This document shows positions 48,201-54,444 of a stretch of DNA of 64,000 bases, piece after piece. The position numbers and the translations under genes are program-made. How positions within the stretch are numbered: the stretch's first letter is position 1; every line of letters begins with the position of its first letter. The notes beneath the pieces were generated by a model. The model did no database searches and was not told the DNA's origin. It saw only the letters and a list, made by a program, of their open reading frames with translations. Origin of the DNA: Geomonas ferrireducens (lineage in GTDB: Bacteria > Desulfobacterota > Desulfuromonadia > Geobacterales > Geobacteraceae); the NCBI RefSeq assembly GCF_004917065.1, contig NZ_SSYA01000002.1, positions 1,487,749-1,551,748 on the forward strand. The letters run 5' to 3'.

Positions 48201-48654
48201 GGACGATCTACGGCGAAAACTGCAAGAATGGTCAGGGAATCCTGCTCTTCAAGTACTCGTCCGCCCCTATACTGCCGATGAAGAACTCCTTGCTGCTGAT
48301 CTCCGACGCGCAAGCCTTCTTCTTATGCCGTCGCGCTCTGAAGGGTTTGGTCTCGTGGGGTTGGAGGCTATCAATGCAGGGACCCCCGCATTGGTGAGCG
48401 GCGAAAGTGGGCTCGGTGCACTACTGAACGAGGCTCTCGAACCGGAGCAATCCAGCAGATTCGTGGTACCGATGACAGGGGATGCAGTGCAGGACAGCGA
48501 GAAGTGGGGGCGCGAGATCGAGGGGATGCTGCGAGATCGCGAGTCGGCGTTTCGGCGGGCCGACGAGGTGCGCACATTGCTTGGGAGACAGAGAACTTGG
48601 ACTGCCGCTGTTGCTGGTTTACTGGCAGAGATCACAGATGCGACCCAGGGTTAA
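45217..48654 (+). CDS. STAND-like NTPase / helical repeats / GT4 glycosyltransferase fusion
   Basis: This is a 1145-residue cytoplasmic protein with no signal peptide. Residues 30-250 form a P-loop NTPase: Walker A GFSGLGKT (37-44), Walker B VLIAVDEF (D121, E122) and a sensor-1-like LISNRE (about 158-162). Residues about 255-340 look like a winged helix (ELLQSLSVLREPAQLELVQA, YQLHPVIKEVEIHLL), as in STAND NTPases. Residues 340-735 are helical, with degenerate TPR-like pairs. Residues about 748-1145 are a complete GT-B glycosyltransferase family 4: VLAVATEWSSGHGGLSTFNRQL, LVGRLEDDNLKGLDIA and the E-x7-E motif SRSEGFGLVGLEAINAG. STAND proteins are ligand-triggered switches, so a nucleotide-gated glycosyltransferase effector is a reasonable inference. 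GC bias is weaker than in housekeeping genes. Confidence 0.85.
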   Translation: MMSDAIAGLDGERRQEVAASLWNAWQVDRRSAAVLTGFSGLGKTDKVVRPLVTRATGMGIPAIVIDVPLDPTDFDQELLSLLIGELQYIGNAELVAAVERQPSFGAAVGLLLGSGVLIAVDEFQRLLDPVTGRPVAPFDTNFDRVARRGGVRGCLWLISNRELDPGWTEPFHTAHLEAPQEFEDQQRIVLQAIEAPDAEEKFPAERRIEVVRRLGANPRVLRLLGHLLRRFSLEELLGPPSDVPEAPIEHHLLDGIERNLLVKASEGLSSDAAELLQSLSVLREPAQLELVQAIGVNLGDVRRPLGELRDRYLLRGHANRYQLHPVIKEVEIHLLRGNAEAWRGVHRRVGLWYAQPLRTVDRTPLGDAEVARRLAGARHHLAAAEATADLREVMRGVSGYIQKRFGWNARKPASDTERDAQISLLELYLEQPGPAGVEFALAKLLKARNAPGDYENALPHARFATEGQDHSHPWVLWGQLVREVEGLDCAIAALREAKLRVHPDKALFSIYQLLGACLDHRGEVEDAIETLLEGAELIKGGNEIRLVAEALSIAAAWPRTDQLQRVRDWASAKSGFDPVVALAEVLLLEHQGEWLLAAEEAERVRSRFPKYLHLAIHETLGWLGAEKPGKAQTVLASLTDIRQKVRAGINWLVSLVALQNGMFRDASTALSVYLGADAPTVEAGIRASLFREWDHRVSTVGEANPALMAPILPPAVTGLDANVYRPQYSPPVLPQHQRGANLQPAHHASLRVLAVATEWSSGHGGLSTFNRQLCCALADAGATVFCLVLDIPSGEMQEKKGVTLVGATHTPGGPEHVALMRKPQLPHDFVPQIIIGHGRVTGPAAKVLADDHFPAAKRLHFVHMAPDEIEWFKLDRGDDSGARAEDRTQVELSLGRDAFRVVAVGPRLFSRYLRDLSPYEVPAPLRLDPGFDLELQEPRTPPPGAPWMILLVGRLEDDNLKGLDIAARAVGLAAERRGAAIPLELVVRGVLPNTSDDLRRKLQEWSGNPALQVLVRPYTADEELLAADLRRASLLLMPSRSEGFGLVGLEAINAGTPALVSGESGLGALLNEALEPEQSSRFVVPMTGDAVQDSEKWGREIEGMLRDRESAFRRADEVRTLLGRQRTWTAAVAGLLAEITDATQG

Positions 48655-48917
48655 GGGTGGCCAGGGATAAATAGGGTAGACCCTAACCGGGCACACAAAG
48701 TCTGCTGGAAATGTGTCCGGTTGGAGTCCGATTTTGCTTTATCGCACAGTTTCCGCTTTGGGTCTCAGACTTTATTCGTACAGGCTGCCGGAAGGTGACT
48801 GACTACCAACCGGCAGGGGCTTTCTGTCAGGGCGACAGATACTTGTAGAGCGTGGTGGACGTAAGCCTTTTAGGGAGACTTCTGTTTTTTTGCCCGATTC
48901 CCAGTGAGGAGGTTAAT
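48655..48917. other. Structured leader with three hairpins
   Basis: Three local stems occur in a row: AACCGG-CACAC / GTGTCCGGTT (about 48679-48722), CTGCCGG / CCGGCAG (about 48784-48817) and CTGTC / GACAG (about 48824-48838). They sit between the glycosyltransferase gene and a short ORF with a strong RBS. They do not match the c-di-GMP-I (GEMM) consensus. Confidence 0.5.
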
Positions 48918-49025
48918 ATGGGGGTTTTACAGTTATTTTTGATCGTTTTTGCGATTTATTTTATTGTACATGGTATTAAATGGTTGAATGAAAAAGAGTT
49001 AGTGGACAGGAGGGGACGTTCTTAA
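48918..49025 (+). CDS. Small membrane-protein ORF, 35 aa
   Basis: ATG at 48918 follows a near-perfect GAGGAGG with 5-nt spacing. The peptide starts MGVLQLFLIVFAIYFIVHG, a single transmembrane helix, followed by a charged tail (KWLNEKELVDRRGRS). The last codons and stop lie inside a GGGGACGTTCTTAAG motif shared by the dispersed repeats of this region. A real gene is likely from the RBS, but expression is unproven. Confidence 0.6.
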   Translation: MGVLQLFLIVFAIYFIVHGIKWLNEKELVDRRGRS

Positions 49026-49107
49026 GTTCATTCAGTTACTTATGACAATTCCGGGAGGAGGCGATCGAGGAAGGAAGGTCTCCACCCCAAAGGCAAGGAG
49101 CGCCACC

Positions 49108-49593
49108 ATGACGAGCATATATGAGATACCGGTACTGACATCTGGCGGAGAGACCAAGACTCTGGGCGAATACCGAGGTCAGGTCATGCTTATCGTCAAC
49201 ACGGCCAGCAAATGCGGCTTTACCCCACAGTACAAGGGGCTTGAAGCTCTGTACCGGAAATACGCCTCCCAAGGGTTCGTCGTGCTCGGTTTCCCCTGCA
49301 ATCAATTTGGCGCTCAGGAGCCGGGCGATGCTGCGGAGATACAAAACTTCTGCTCCCTGACCTATGACGTTACCTTCCCCATTTTCGCCAAGATCGATGT
49401 CAACGGCCCTGATGCTGTTCCGCTGTTTCAGTACCTGAAGACGGCTGCGAAAGGGCTGCTCGGGAGCGAGGCCATAAAGTGGAACTTCACCAAGTTCCTC
49501 GTCAACAGACAAGGCAAGGTGCTGGAACGCTATGCACCGACGACTACCCCGGAAAACCTTGAAAAGGACGTTGAAGCAGCTTTGCTGCTATAG
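49108..49593 (+). CDS. Glutathione peroxidase family thiol peroxidase
   Basis: The start at 49108 has AGGAG 7 nt upstream; the frame is open further 5'. The 161-residue protein has the peroxidatic Cys in VNTASKCGFTPQYKGLEAL, the GFPCNQFGAQEPG motif, and WNFTKFLV. Gln and Trp of the catalytic tetrad are present. It is a non-selenium cytosolic enzyme; most bacterial members use thioredoxin rather than glutathione as reductant. Confidence 0.95.
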   Translation: MTSIYEIPVLTSGGETKTLGEYRGQVMLIVNTASKCGFTPQYKGLEALYRKYASQGFVVLGFPCNQFGAQEPGDAAEIQNFCSLTYDVTFPIFAKIDVNGPDAVPLFQYLKTAAKGLLGSEAIKWNFTKFLVNRQGKVLERYAPTTTPENLEKDVEAALLL

Positions 49594-49638
49594 AGCGGTC
49601 CCTCGACCCAACGAGGTACCTACGAGACCAGGAGTCAG

Positions 49639-50139
49639 ATGAGATATTTTATATTTTCAGTATGTTTTGCCGTCCTTATCTCCGGTTGCGGAGGCAATCA
49701 GGATGGCGGCACTTCAAATCCGGGGCAAGACGTTCTTGCAAAGTACGCTTTCCAGGCGGAGGGAGCTCCCGTCATCACGTCTGCGATCTTGCCCACTGAT
49801 TTCACTGAGCCGAGTTGGAGTCAAAAATCCACGGTGTGCAGGGACGCAGGTTACGATCTGGCGCCCCACGCAGGCCAGAACGTCTCTCTCATCAGATACA
49901 CCGTAAAGGAGAAGTACGGGTATCACGGGTTCATATATGTCTACTCGGAACAGGGATCGATGGGTCCTCAAGAAGTCACCGGTGAATTGCCCCTGTATTT
50001 GTGGGTAGTGGTAAGCGGGCAGGAGACGGTCTGTGGCTACCTTTCGGCTTCTGATCCCAACACGGAGTACCTGAGCCTGCTCCACATGGGCTTCTTCCCC
50101 TCGCAGTTCATCGCTGTAAATGACGAGCATATAATATAA
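49639..50139 (+). CDS. Putative lipoprotein
   Basis: The 166-residue product has a lipoprotein signal (MRYFIFSVCFAVLISGC, lipobox LISGC) followed by a Gly/Asn-rich linker. The mature domain contains AEGAPVITSAILPTDFTEPSW and HGFIYVYSEQGSMGPQEVTG; one cysteine pair (TVCRDAG and ETVCGYL) may form a disulfide. No family is recognised with confidence. It should be anchored in the outer or inner membrane facing the periplasm. Confidence 0.75.
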   Translation: MRYFIFSVCFAVLISGCGGNQDGGTSNPGQDVLAKYAFQAEGAPVITSAILPTDFTEPSWSQKSTVCRDAGYDLAPHAGQNVSLIRYTVKEKYGYHGFIYVYSEQGSMGPQEVTGELPLYLWVVVSGQETVCGYLSASDPNTEYLSLLHMGFFPSQFIAVNDEHII

Positions 50140-50206
50140 GATAGTGTCAAGTATCCAAGAACTTGGGCTGGCCTTGAGACTTCGAGCGATGGGGCGGAGG
50201 TGATCT

Positions 50207-50800
50207 ATGGGCGACGGCATGCTTCGGAAGAGTATTGGAGCTATGTTTTTAGCGATCTTCCTTCTCACCTGCACAGGTTGTTCTGCTCTGATGAAATGGG
50301 GGTACCTCGCTCCGAGTGATGGAGAGAAATGGGCAAAGAGCAACAGCAGCGCTTCCCGCAACCGCCCTCCCGCTTATACCTACAAATGCGAAGCAATAAC
50401 CGTCGAAGCCTTGTCTGAAGTCATTTATGACTACACCTATTCCGTCGGTCCGCTTCTTCTGCCGATCTTCCCCGTTTTCAACGTTGGCGGCAACGATAAG
50501 GTGCATGAAGAGTTTTCCATATGGCTGTGGCTTTACCCCAAAGAAACGGCAAAAACAAAGGTCGTGAGTTCAAAGAATATAAACCTCAACATCTGGACGA
50601 ATACCGACACCATCAAACCAACAGATGTGACGACGTATGAGAACTCATCCAAATATCTCTTTGTAAGAGCCAAGTTCAGGTTCGACCTGAATAACATCGA
50701 CGGCTTTACCCTGAATTTCGACAACCTTTTGGACGGATGCACCATTGCGCCACTGCAATTTCAAAAGATCTTCAAGACGACCTGGGAAGCTTTCCCATGA
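50207..50800 (+). CDS. Putative lipoprotein, unknown function
   Basis: An excellent RBS (GGAGGTGATCT) precedes the ATG. The N-terminus has a lipoprotein signal with lipobox TCTGC near residue 24. The mature part is rich in beta-strand-forming and aromatic residues (EEFSIWLWLYPKETAK, NINLNIWTNTD, KFRFDLNNIDGFTLNFDNLL), suggesting a compact beta-sandwich. No family is recognised. The stop overlaps the next ATG (ATGA), so the two proteins are probably made together. Confidence 0.75.
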   Translation: MGDGMLRKSIGAMFLAIFLLTCTGCSALMKWGYLAPSDGEKWAKSNSSASRNRPPAYTYKCEAITVEALSEVIYDYTYSVGPLLLPIFPVFNVGGNDKVHEEFSIWLWLYPKETAKTKVVSSKNINLNIWTNTDTIKPTDVTTYENSSKYLFVRAKFRFDLNNIDGFTLNFDNLLDGCTIAPLQFQKIFKTTWEAFP

Positions 50801-51177
50801 TCGAGGTGAACGGTGAACGTATGAACAACCTACCCTATCGCTATGCGCAGTTCGACATGAACCTCGCCTGGGAAATCAGGCAGGAGGCCGGTGAATCGGT
50901 CGTGGAGGGCATGGGAAAGAACGTCCGCTACGCTTTCATGGAGGGAATCGAGATCTGGATCACGGCGGTCGATGCGGCGGGCAAGGCCGGGGCCCGCAAG
51001 GCGTGCTTCGTCATCCCGCGCCAGGTCAAATTGGATGGAACCTTTCCTTTTTCGGTGAAGCTTCCCGTCCCTCTGGAACAAGGCATGCCCCTCAAGTTCA
51101 CCTACAAGTACAACGGCTCCGACGGCGGCGACGGAGGGATGAACTGGATGCAGAGTTTCGAGTGGACTGTGCCTTAA
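50797..51177 (+). CDS. Hypothetical protein coupled to the upstream lipoprotein
   Basis: The start at 50797 (MIEVNGERMNNLPYRY) overlaps the lipoprotein stop by 4 nt. The 126-residue product lacks a signal peptide and is rich in short beta strands: FDMNLAWEIRQEAGESV, VIPRQVKLDGTFPFSVKLPV, LKFTYKYNGSDGGDGGMNW. No family was recognised. Translational coupling suggests a physical or functional link to the lipoprotein. Confidence 0.7.
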   Translation: MIEVNGERMNNLPYRYAQFDMNLAWEIRQEAGESVVEGMGKNVRYAFMEGIEIWITAVDAAGKAGARKACFVIPRQVKLDGTFPFSVKLPVPLEQGMPLKFTYKYNGSDGGDGGMNWMQSFEWTVP

Positions 51178-51221
51178 AGAAAACCCGCACTATTGACTTG
51201 AGAGTGAAATGGGTATACCTC

Positions 51222-51332
51222 AATGACATCACAATGTGCCCGCCACCGTGAATCTCCTTAGTATCTTCATCGCGCCAAGACTGATCCCACTCTCTGACAG
51301 AAGATACGGTCCGGCCCGCCATCGTGATGTCA
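51222..51332 (+). promoter_or_regulatory. Leader with 10-bp inverted repeat before the Ala/Lys-rich protein gene
   Basis: ATGACATCAC (about 51222-51231) and its exact complement GTGATGTCAT (about 51326-51335) bracket nearly 100 nt, with a TTGACT and TATACC pair 5' of it (spacing 15, weak). It could form a long-range stem sequestering or exposing the downstream RBS CCGGAGG, or be a transcription-factor pair of sites. Confidence 0.4.
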
Positions 51333-51358
51333 TCTAAAAAAATCCGGAGGTATTACAC

Positions 51359-51820
51359 ATGAAGAAAGTTCTGTCCGCATTGGTTGCCGGCCTGGCTGCC
51401 ATCTCCTTTGCCGCTGTTGTGTTTGCTGCTGACGCTGCCGCCCCGACTTATGTCCCTGCTGCGGTAACCACCGCCGCCGGGGATGTACAAAAAGGTGCCG
51501 ATGCCGCTGCGGCAAAAGTAAACGACGCAAAAGCAGCCAAGGCGCAGGCAAAGGCCGATGCAGCTGCCAAGGCCAAGGAAACAAAAGAGGCCAAGGCAAA
51601 AGCGAAGGCTGATGCGGCTGCCAAGGCTAAGGAGGCCAAAGAGGCCAAGGCGAAAGCAAAGGCTGATGCGGCGGCAAAAGCCAAGGAAACCAAAGAAGCT
51701 AAGGCCAAGGAAGCAAAAGAGGCAAAAGCCAAAGCGAAAGCTGATGCAAAGGCCGTCAAGGAAAAGGCCAAGGCTGATGTCGATGCTATCAAATCCTCTA
51801 CGGTGCCTGCTGCTAAATAA
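51359..51820 (+). CDS. Secreted Ala/Lys-rich repeat protein
   Basis: A Sec signal peptide (MKKVLSALVAGLAAISFAAVVFA, then AD) precedes about 130 residues composed almost only of Ala, Lys, Glu, Thr and Asp: repeats of the type KAKADAAAKAKETKEAKAKA. The composition predicts a long charged alpha-helix, like histone-H1-like or TolA-like rods. The coding DNA has imperfect repeats of about 60 bp, which makes length variation between strains likely. Start follows CCGGAGG. Function unknown. Confidence 0.8.
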   Translation: MKKVLSALVAGLAAISFAAVVFAADAAAPTYVPAAVTTAAGDVQKGADAAAAKVNDAKAAKAQAKADAAAKAKETKEAKAKAKADAAAKAKEAKEAKAKAKADAAAKAKETKEAKAKEAKEAKAKAKADAKAVKEKAKADVDAIKSSTVPAAK

Positions 51821-51846
51821 CAAAAGCTGAACCGAGTGGGATCACC

Positions 51847-51888
51847 AAGGCTCCGGTTGGCGCGTCATGCGTCGGTCGGAGCCTTTCG
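51847..51888 (+). terminator. AGGCTCCGG-type hairpin after the Ala/Lys-rich gene
   Basis: AAGGCTCCGGTTGG pairs with CCGGTCGGAGCCTT across a short GCGCGTCATGCG loop, then TTCGCGTTT. The same hairpin recurs near 34.5 (ssrA), 36.5 and 53.63 kb. Confidence 0.7.
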
Positions 51889-52093
51889 CGTTTCAAGGCG
51901 ACCACCTGAACCAACCTTACCCCCTGCACTCATTGAAGAACTTCCCATCCTATCTCGCCGGATTTCCCGCAAGGCATTGATCACATTTAATTATTTCCTG
52001 GCAATTTATGACAAATTAAGATATATGTATTCTGTTCTCGGGGACTGATTTCTCTCTAGTTCACACAGTGTGGAAGCTGAAAGGTACTGCCTT

Positions 52094-52537
52094 ATGGAAA
52101 CGCTGAGACTTCTGATAGCTCTGGTGCTGTTACTTGCCGTGGCGAGCCCTTCCCTTTCAGCGGAGAACTACTACTCGTGGGAAGACAAGAACGGCATACA
52201 CTACACGAACGATAAAAAGGCGATCCCCAAGGGTGCAAAGCGCGTGAGGGTCGTCGAAACCAAGGATCTGACGCCTGTCCAGGACAAGGACAAACAGGAT
52301 CCGGCAGACAACCCACTGAAGAACAGGTACAACGTCAACATAAAAGGGAAGGCAAGATACACCGAGCTGGACCAGTGCGTTGCGTACAAAAAAGCCGAAT
52401 ATCGGCTGGAAGGGTATGCGTCCAACGTCGCCTACAGGTACGCGGTGGTGGACTGCAGCGAGGAACTCGGCATCGACAGCGCTGCCGCATACGGTGAAAC
52501 CTACGAAGAACTGAACAACGCTTTGAGATACCGATAA
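52094..52537 (+). CDS. DUF4124-domain secreted protein
   Basis: The 147-residue product has a signal peptide (METLRLLIALVLLLAVASPSLSA). Right after it comes the DUF4124 pattern YYSWEDKNGIHYTNDKKAIPKGAKRV. The C-terminal part has two cysteines (LDQCVAY, VVDCSEEL). DUF4124 proteins are common periplasmic proteins of unknown function. The next gene starts 12 nt downstream and is probably co-transcribed. Confidence 0.85.
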   Translation: METLRLLIALVLLLAVASPSLSAENYYSWEDKNGIHYTNDKKAIPKGAKRVRVVETKDLTPVQDKDKQDPADNPLKNRYNVNIKGKARYTELDQCVAYKKAEYRLEGYASNVAYRYAVVDCSEELGIDSAAAYGETYEELNNALRYR

Positions 52538-52549
52538 GAAGGGTGTTAA

Positions 52550-53575
52550 ATGAAAAGACTCCTGCTACTCGTCCTGCTTTTTGTGAGCCTCTTTACCGCC
52601 GCCGACAGTTTTGCCGACTCAAAAGATGACGATCTGTTGGTCCCCACCGATGCAGCCCAGCCGATCATAATAAAGCTCGACCAGGATACCGGGGCCATCA
52701 TTCACGAGAAGTTTCCGGTCGACATCTTCGACAGATTCGCCGACGACGTCCTTTTCCTGCTCCCTGCGGAAATGGTGGATGTGATCGCGCCGCGCTACGA
52801 TGACTTCATCGCCAAAAGCAGGTTCGCCCTGCGCCACGACTACTGGAAACTGATGATCCAGCCTGGTTACTTCTCCGAGAAGAACATCAGCAACCGGTGC
52901 GCCAGGGCGGTGACGGCAATCAAGGCCAAGGACCACGACCGGATGGTAACCGAGCTCGCGGACATGGTGCAGAACCTCTTCGAAGCGGCCAACCTGGATC
53001 AGCGGGACAAGACCGGCAAAAACATGGAGAAGAGGCTCCAGAAATTCATAAAGCAGGAGAACAGCGAGTACGTCATCGAGTTTTCCGGCTACAAGGAGCA
53101 GAAGCGGTCGGAGATCGTGAGCCAGATCTACACGATCAACAAGTACAGCAAGGACTCGATCAGGTACAAGCAGCTGGTGACCAAGACGGCGGAGCTTTGG
53201 ACTTCCGTATGGGAGGCTGCGAACGGGAACAAGAACGGCACGCCGCCCAGGCAGCAGTTCCTGGTCAAATCGCTCAGTCTTTCCATGAAGCCTACCCTGG
53301 ATCTCGAGGCGAGGATAAAGGACTATGACGAGTGGCAGATCGTCATGAACAGGAATGCGTTGAGGCCGGGAGAGTGGCGTTCACAGCTGGTGGAGAAGCG
53401 GATCGATGATTACGTGAAAGAGACAGTGAACTACGAGATGGCGGAAAGGGAGTCGGCCCTTCTTAAGATGATGAAGGGATCCAGGGAACCTAAGCTGTTG
53501 TACCGCAATCCGGACCGGCCGAGGGCGGTCAGATACCAGCAGAAGTACTTCACCGCGCTGAACAAGCGCTTGTAG
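52550..53575 (+). CDS. Secreted protein of unknown function
   Basis: The 341-residue product has a signal peptide (MKRLLLLVLLFVSLFTAADSFA, then DS). The mature chain is largely helical and charged, with a region PVDIFDRFADDVLFLLPAEMVD suggesting an amphipathic start and a long middle resembling a helical bundle. Only one cysteine (NRCARAV) is present. I do not recognise the family. It follows the DUF4124 gene closely. Confidence 0.75.
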   Translation: MKRLLLLVLLFVSLFTAADSFADSKDDDLLVPTDAAQPIIIKLDQDTGAIIHEKFPVDIFDRFADDVLFLLPAEMVDVIAPRYDDFIAKSRFALRHDYWKLMIQPGYFSEKNISNRCARAVTAIKAKDHDRMVTELADMVQNLFEAANLDQRDKTGKNMEKRLQKFIKQENSEYVIEFSGYKEQKRSEIVSQIYTINKYSKDSIRYKQLVTKTAELWTSVWEAANGNKNGTPPRQQFLVKSLSLSMKPTLDLEARIKDYDEWQIVMNRNALRPGEWRSQLVEKRIDDYVKETVNYEMAERESALLKMMKGSREPKLLYRNPDRPRAVRYQQKYFTALNKRL

Positions 53576-53621
53576 GAGAGAGGTCACCCATTACATCAGG
53601 CGACATGCCCGTTGAATCACC

Positions 53622-53661
53622 AAGGCTCCGGCCCGCGCATCATGCGTCGGTCGGAGCCTTT
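53622..53661. terminator. AGGCTCCGG-type hairpin
   Basis: AAGGCTCCG pairs with CGGAGCCTT around GGCCCGCGCATCATGCGTCGGT. It sits between a plus-strand gene ending at 53575 and the convergent TetR gene, so it may terminate from both sides. Confidence 0.7.
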
Positions 53662-53667
53662 CACGTT

Positions 53668-54282
53668 TCAAGCGCGGCTGCCTGCCCCGTACGCGGCCAT
53701 GAAGACTTCTATGGCGCGGGCGGTGACTGCCCTGATCTCCTCCGTGCTGATCGCTCCGGAGAGCTGAAAGAGAAAGCGGTCGATAAGTTCCGCTTCAAGC
53801 AGGCTGTGCAGATGCTTGGTCGCCACCACGGGGTCGGCCTGACGCAGCTTTCCCTGACTCATCGCCGCCCTGATGAAGTCCGCCACCACCTTCTGGCTGC
53901 GCAGCACCCCGCGCTCGTACACCAGGCGCCCCAGCTCGGTCTGGCCGGACTCCGATATCGCCAGATGCCTGCTCGCGCGGACTTCGGGTGAATAAAGGAC
54001 GGTGAGCAGACGCTCTCCGAAGTTGCGCAGCGAAGCGGCGATGTTTTCCGTCGACGGGTCGATCGCGGAGTGCACCGCCTCGAATTCCGCCTCGGTGGAA
54101 AGGTTCATGATCTCGAAGAAGAGCTCCTCTTTCGAGGCGAAATAGTTGTAGAGAGTGGCTTTCGAACCGCCCACCCGGGCGCAGATCTCCGACATGGTGG
54201 TCCGGCCGAATCCCAGTTCCTGGAAAGCCTGGGCCGCCACCGTCATGATATGCTGCCTTTTCGCGTCCGTCTTCCTGGCCAT
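53668..54282 (-). CDS. TetR-family repressor of the efflux operon
   Basis: The start at 54282 (MARKTDAKRQ) gives 204 residues; the longer frame to 54330 lacks an RBS. The N-terminal TetR HTH is typical: IMTVAAQAFQELGFGRTTMSEICARVGGSKATLYNYFASKEELF. The C-terminal ligand-binding part is AcrR/TetR_C-like. It is the last gene of the emr-type operon and most likely represses the promoter at 59.5 kb when no drug is bound. Confidence 0.9.
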   Translation of the reverse strand: MARKTDAKRQHIMTVAAQAFQELGFGRTTMSEICARVGGSKATLYNYFASKEELFFEIMNLSTEAEFEAVHSAIDPSTENIAASLRNFGERLLTVLYSPEVRASRHLAISESGQTELGRLVYERGVLRSQKVVADFIRAAMSQGKLRQADPVVATKHLHSLLEAELIDRFLFQLSGAISTEEIRAVTARAIEVFMAAYGAGSRA

Positions 54283-54354
54283 GCTATCGTCGGTTCTCCT
54301 CGCGGGTTTTATTAGCATGAGCAATAGCACATTTCACGACCGGCTCCAAATGAT

Positions 54355-54438
54355 TCATTTCCTGCGCGGCAGAAAGCAGATGAGTACCAGTACGGCCCAG
54401 GAAATGACGGTTCCCAGTATGATGATTTTCGCCAGCAT
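54355..54438 (-). CDS. Small membrane-protein ORF, 27 aa
   Basis: ATG at 54438 follows GAGG 5 nt upstream and ends in TGA. The peptide begins MLAKIIILGTVISWAVLVL and ends ICFLPRRK: one transmembrane helix followed by a basic cytoplasmic tail. It lies 6 nt after the 43-residue ORF on the same strand, within the efflux operon. Its length is below normal annotation thresholds; frame and RBS support it, homology is unknown. Confidence 0.55.
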   Translation of the reverse strand: MLAKIIILGTVISWAVLVLICFLPRRK

Positions 54439-54444
54439 GTCGCC

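Noticed and set aside
45217..48654. Ordinary polysaccharide glycosyltransferase locus
   Set aside because: No other glycan-synthesis gene is within reach, and the N-terminal half has a P-loop NTPase and winged helix, which normal GT4 enzymes lack.
48655..48917. c-di-GMP (GEMM) riboswitch
   Set aside because: These are common in Geobacter, but the conserved GCAAACC and AAAGCCA-type blocks are not present. Only generic hairpins were kept.
51234..51246. Second copy of the ssrA 3' end (attR)
   Set aside because: CCCGCCACC matches only nine bases of the tmRNA end, too few for an attachment site.
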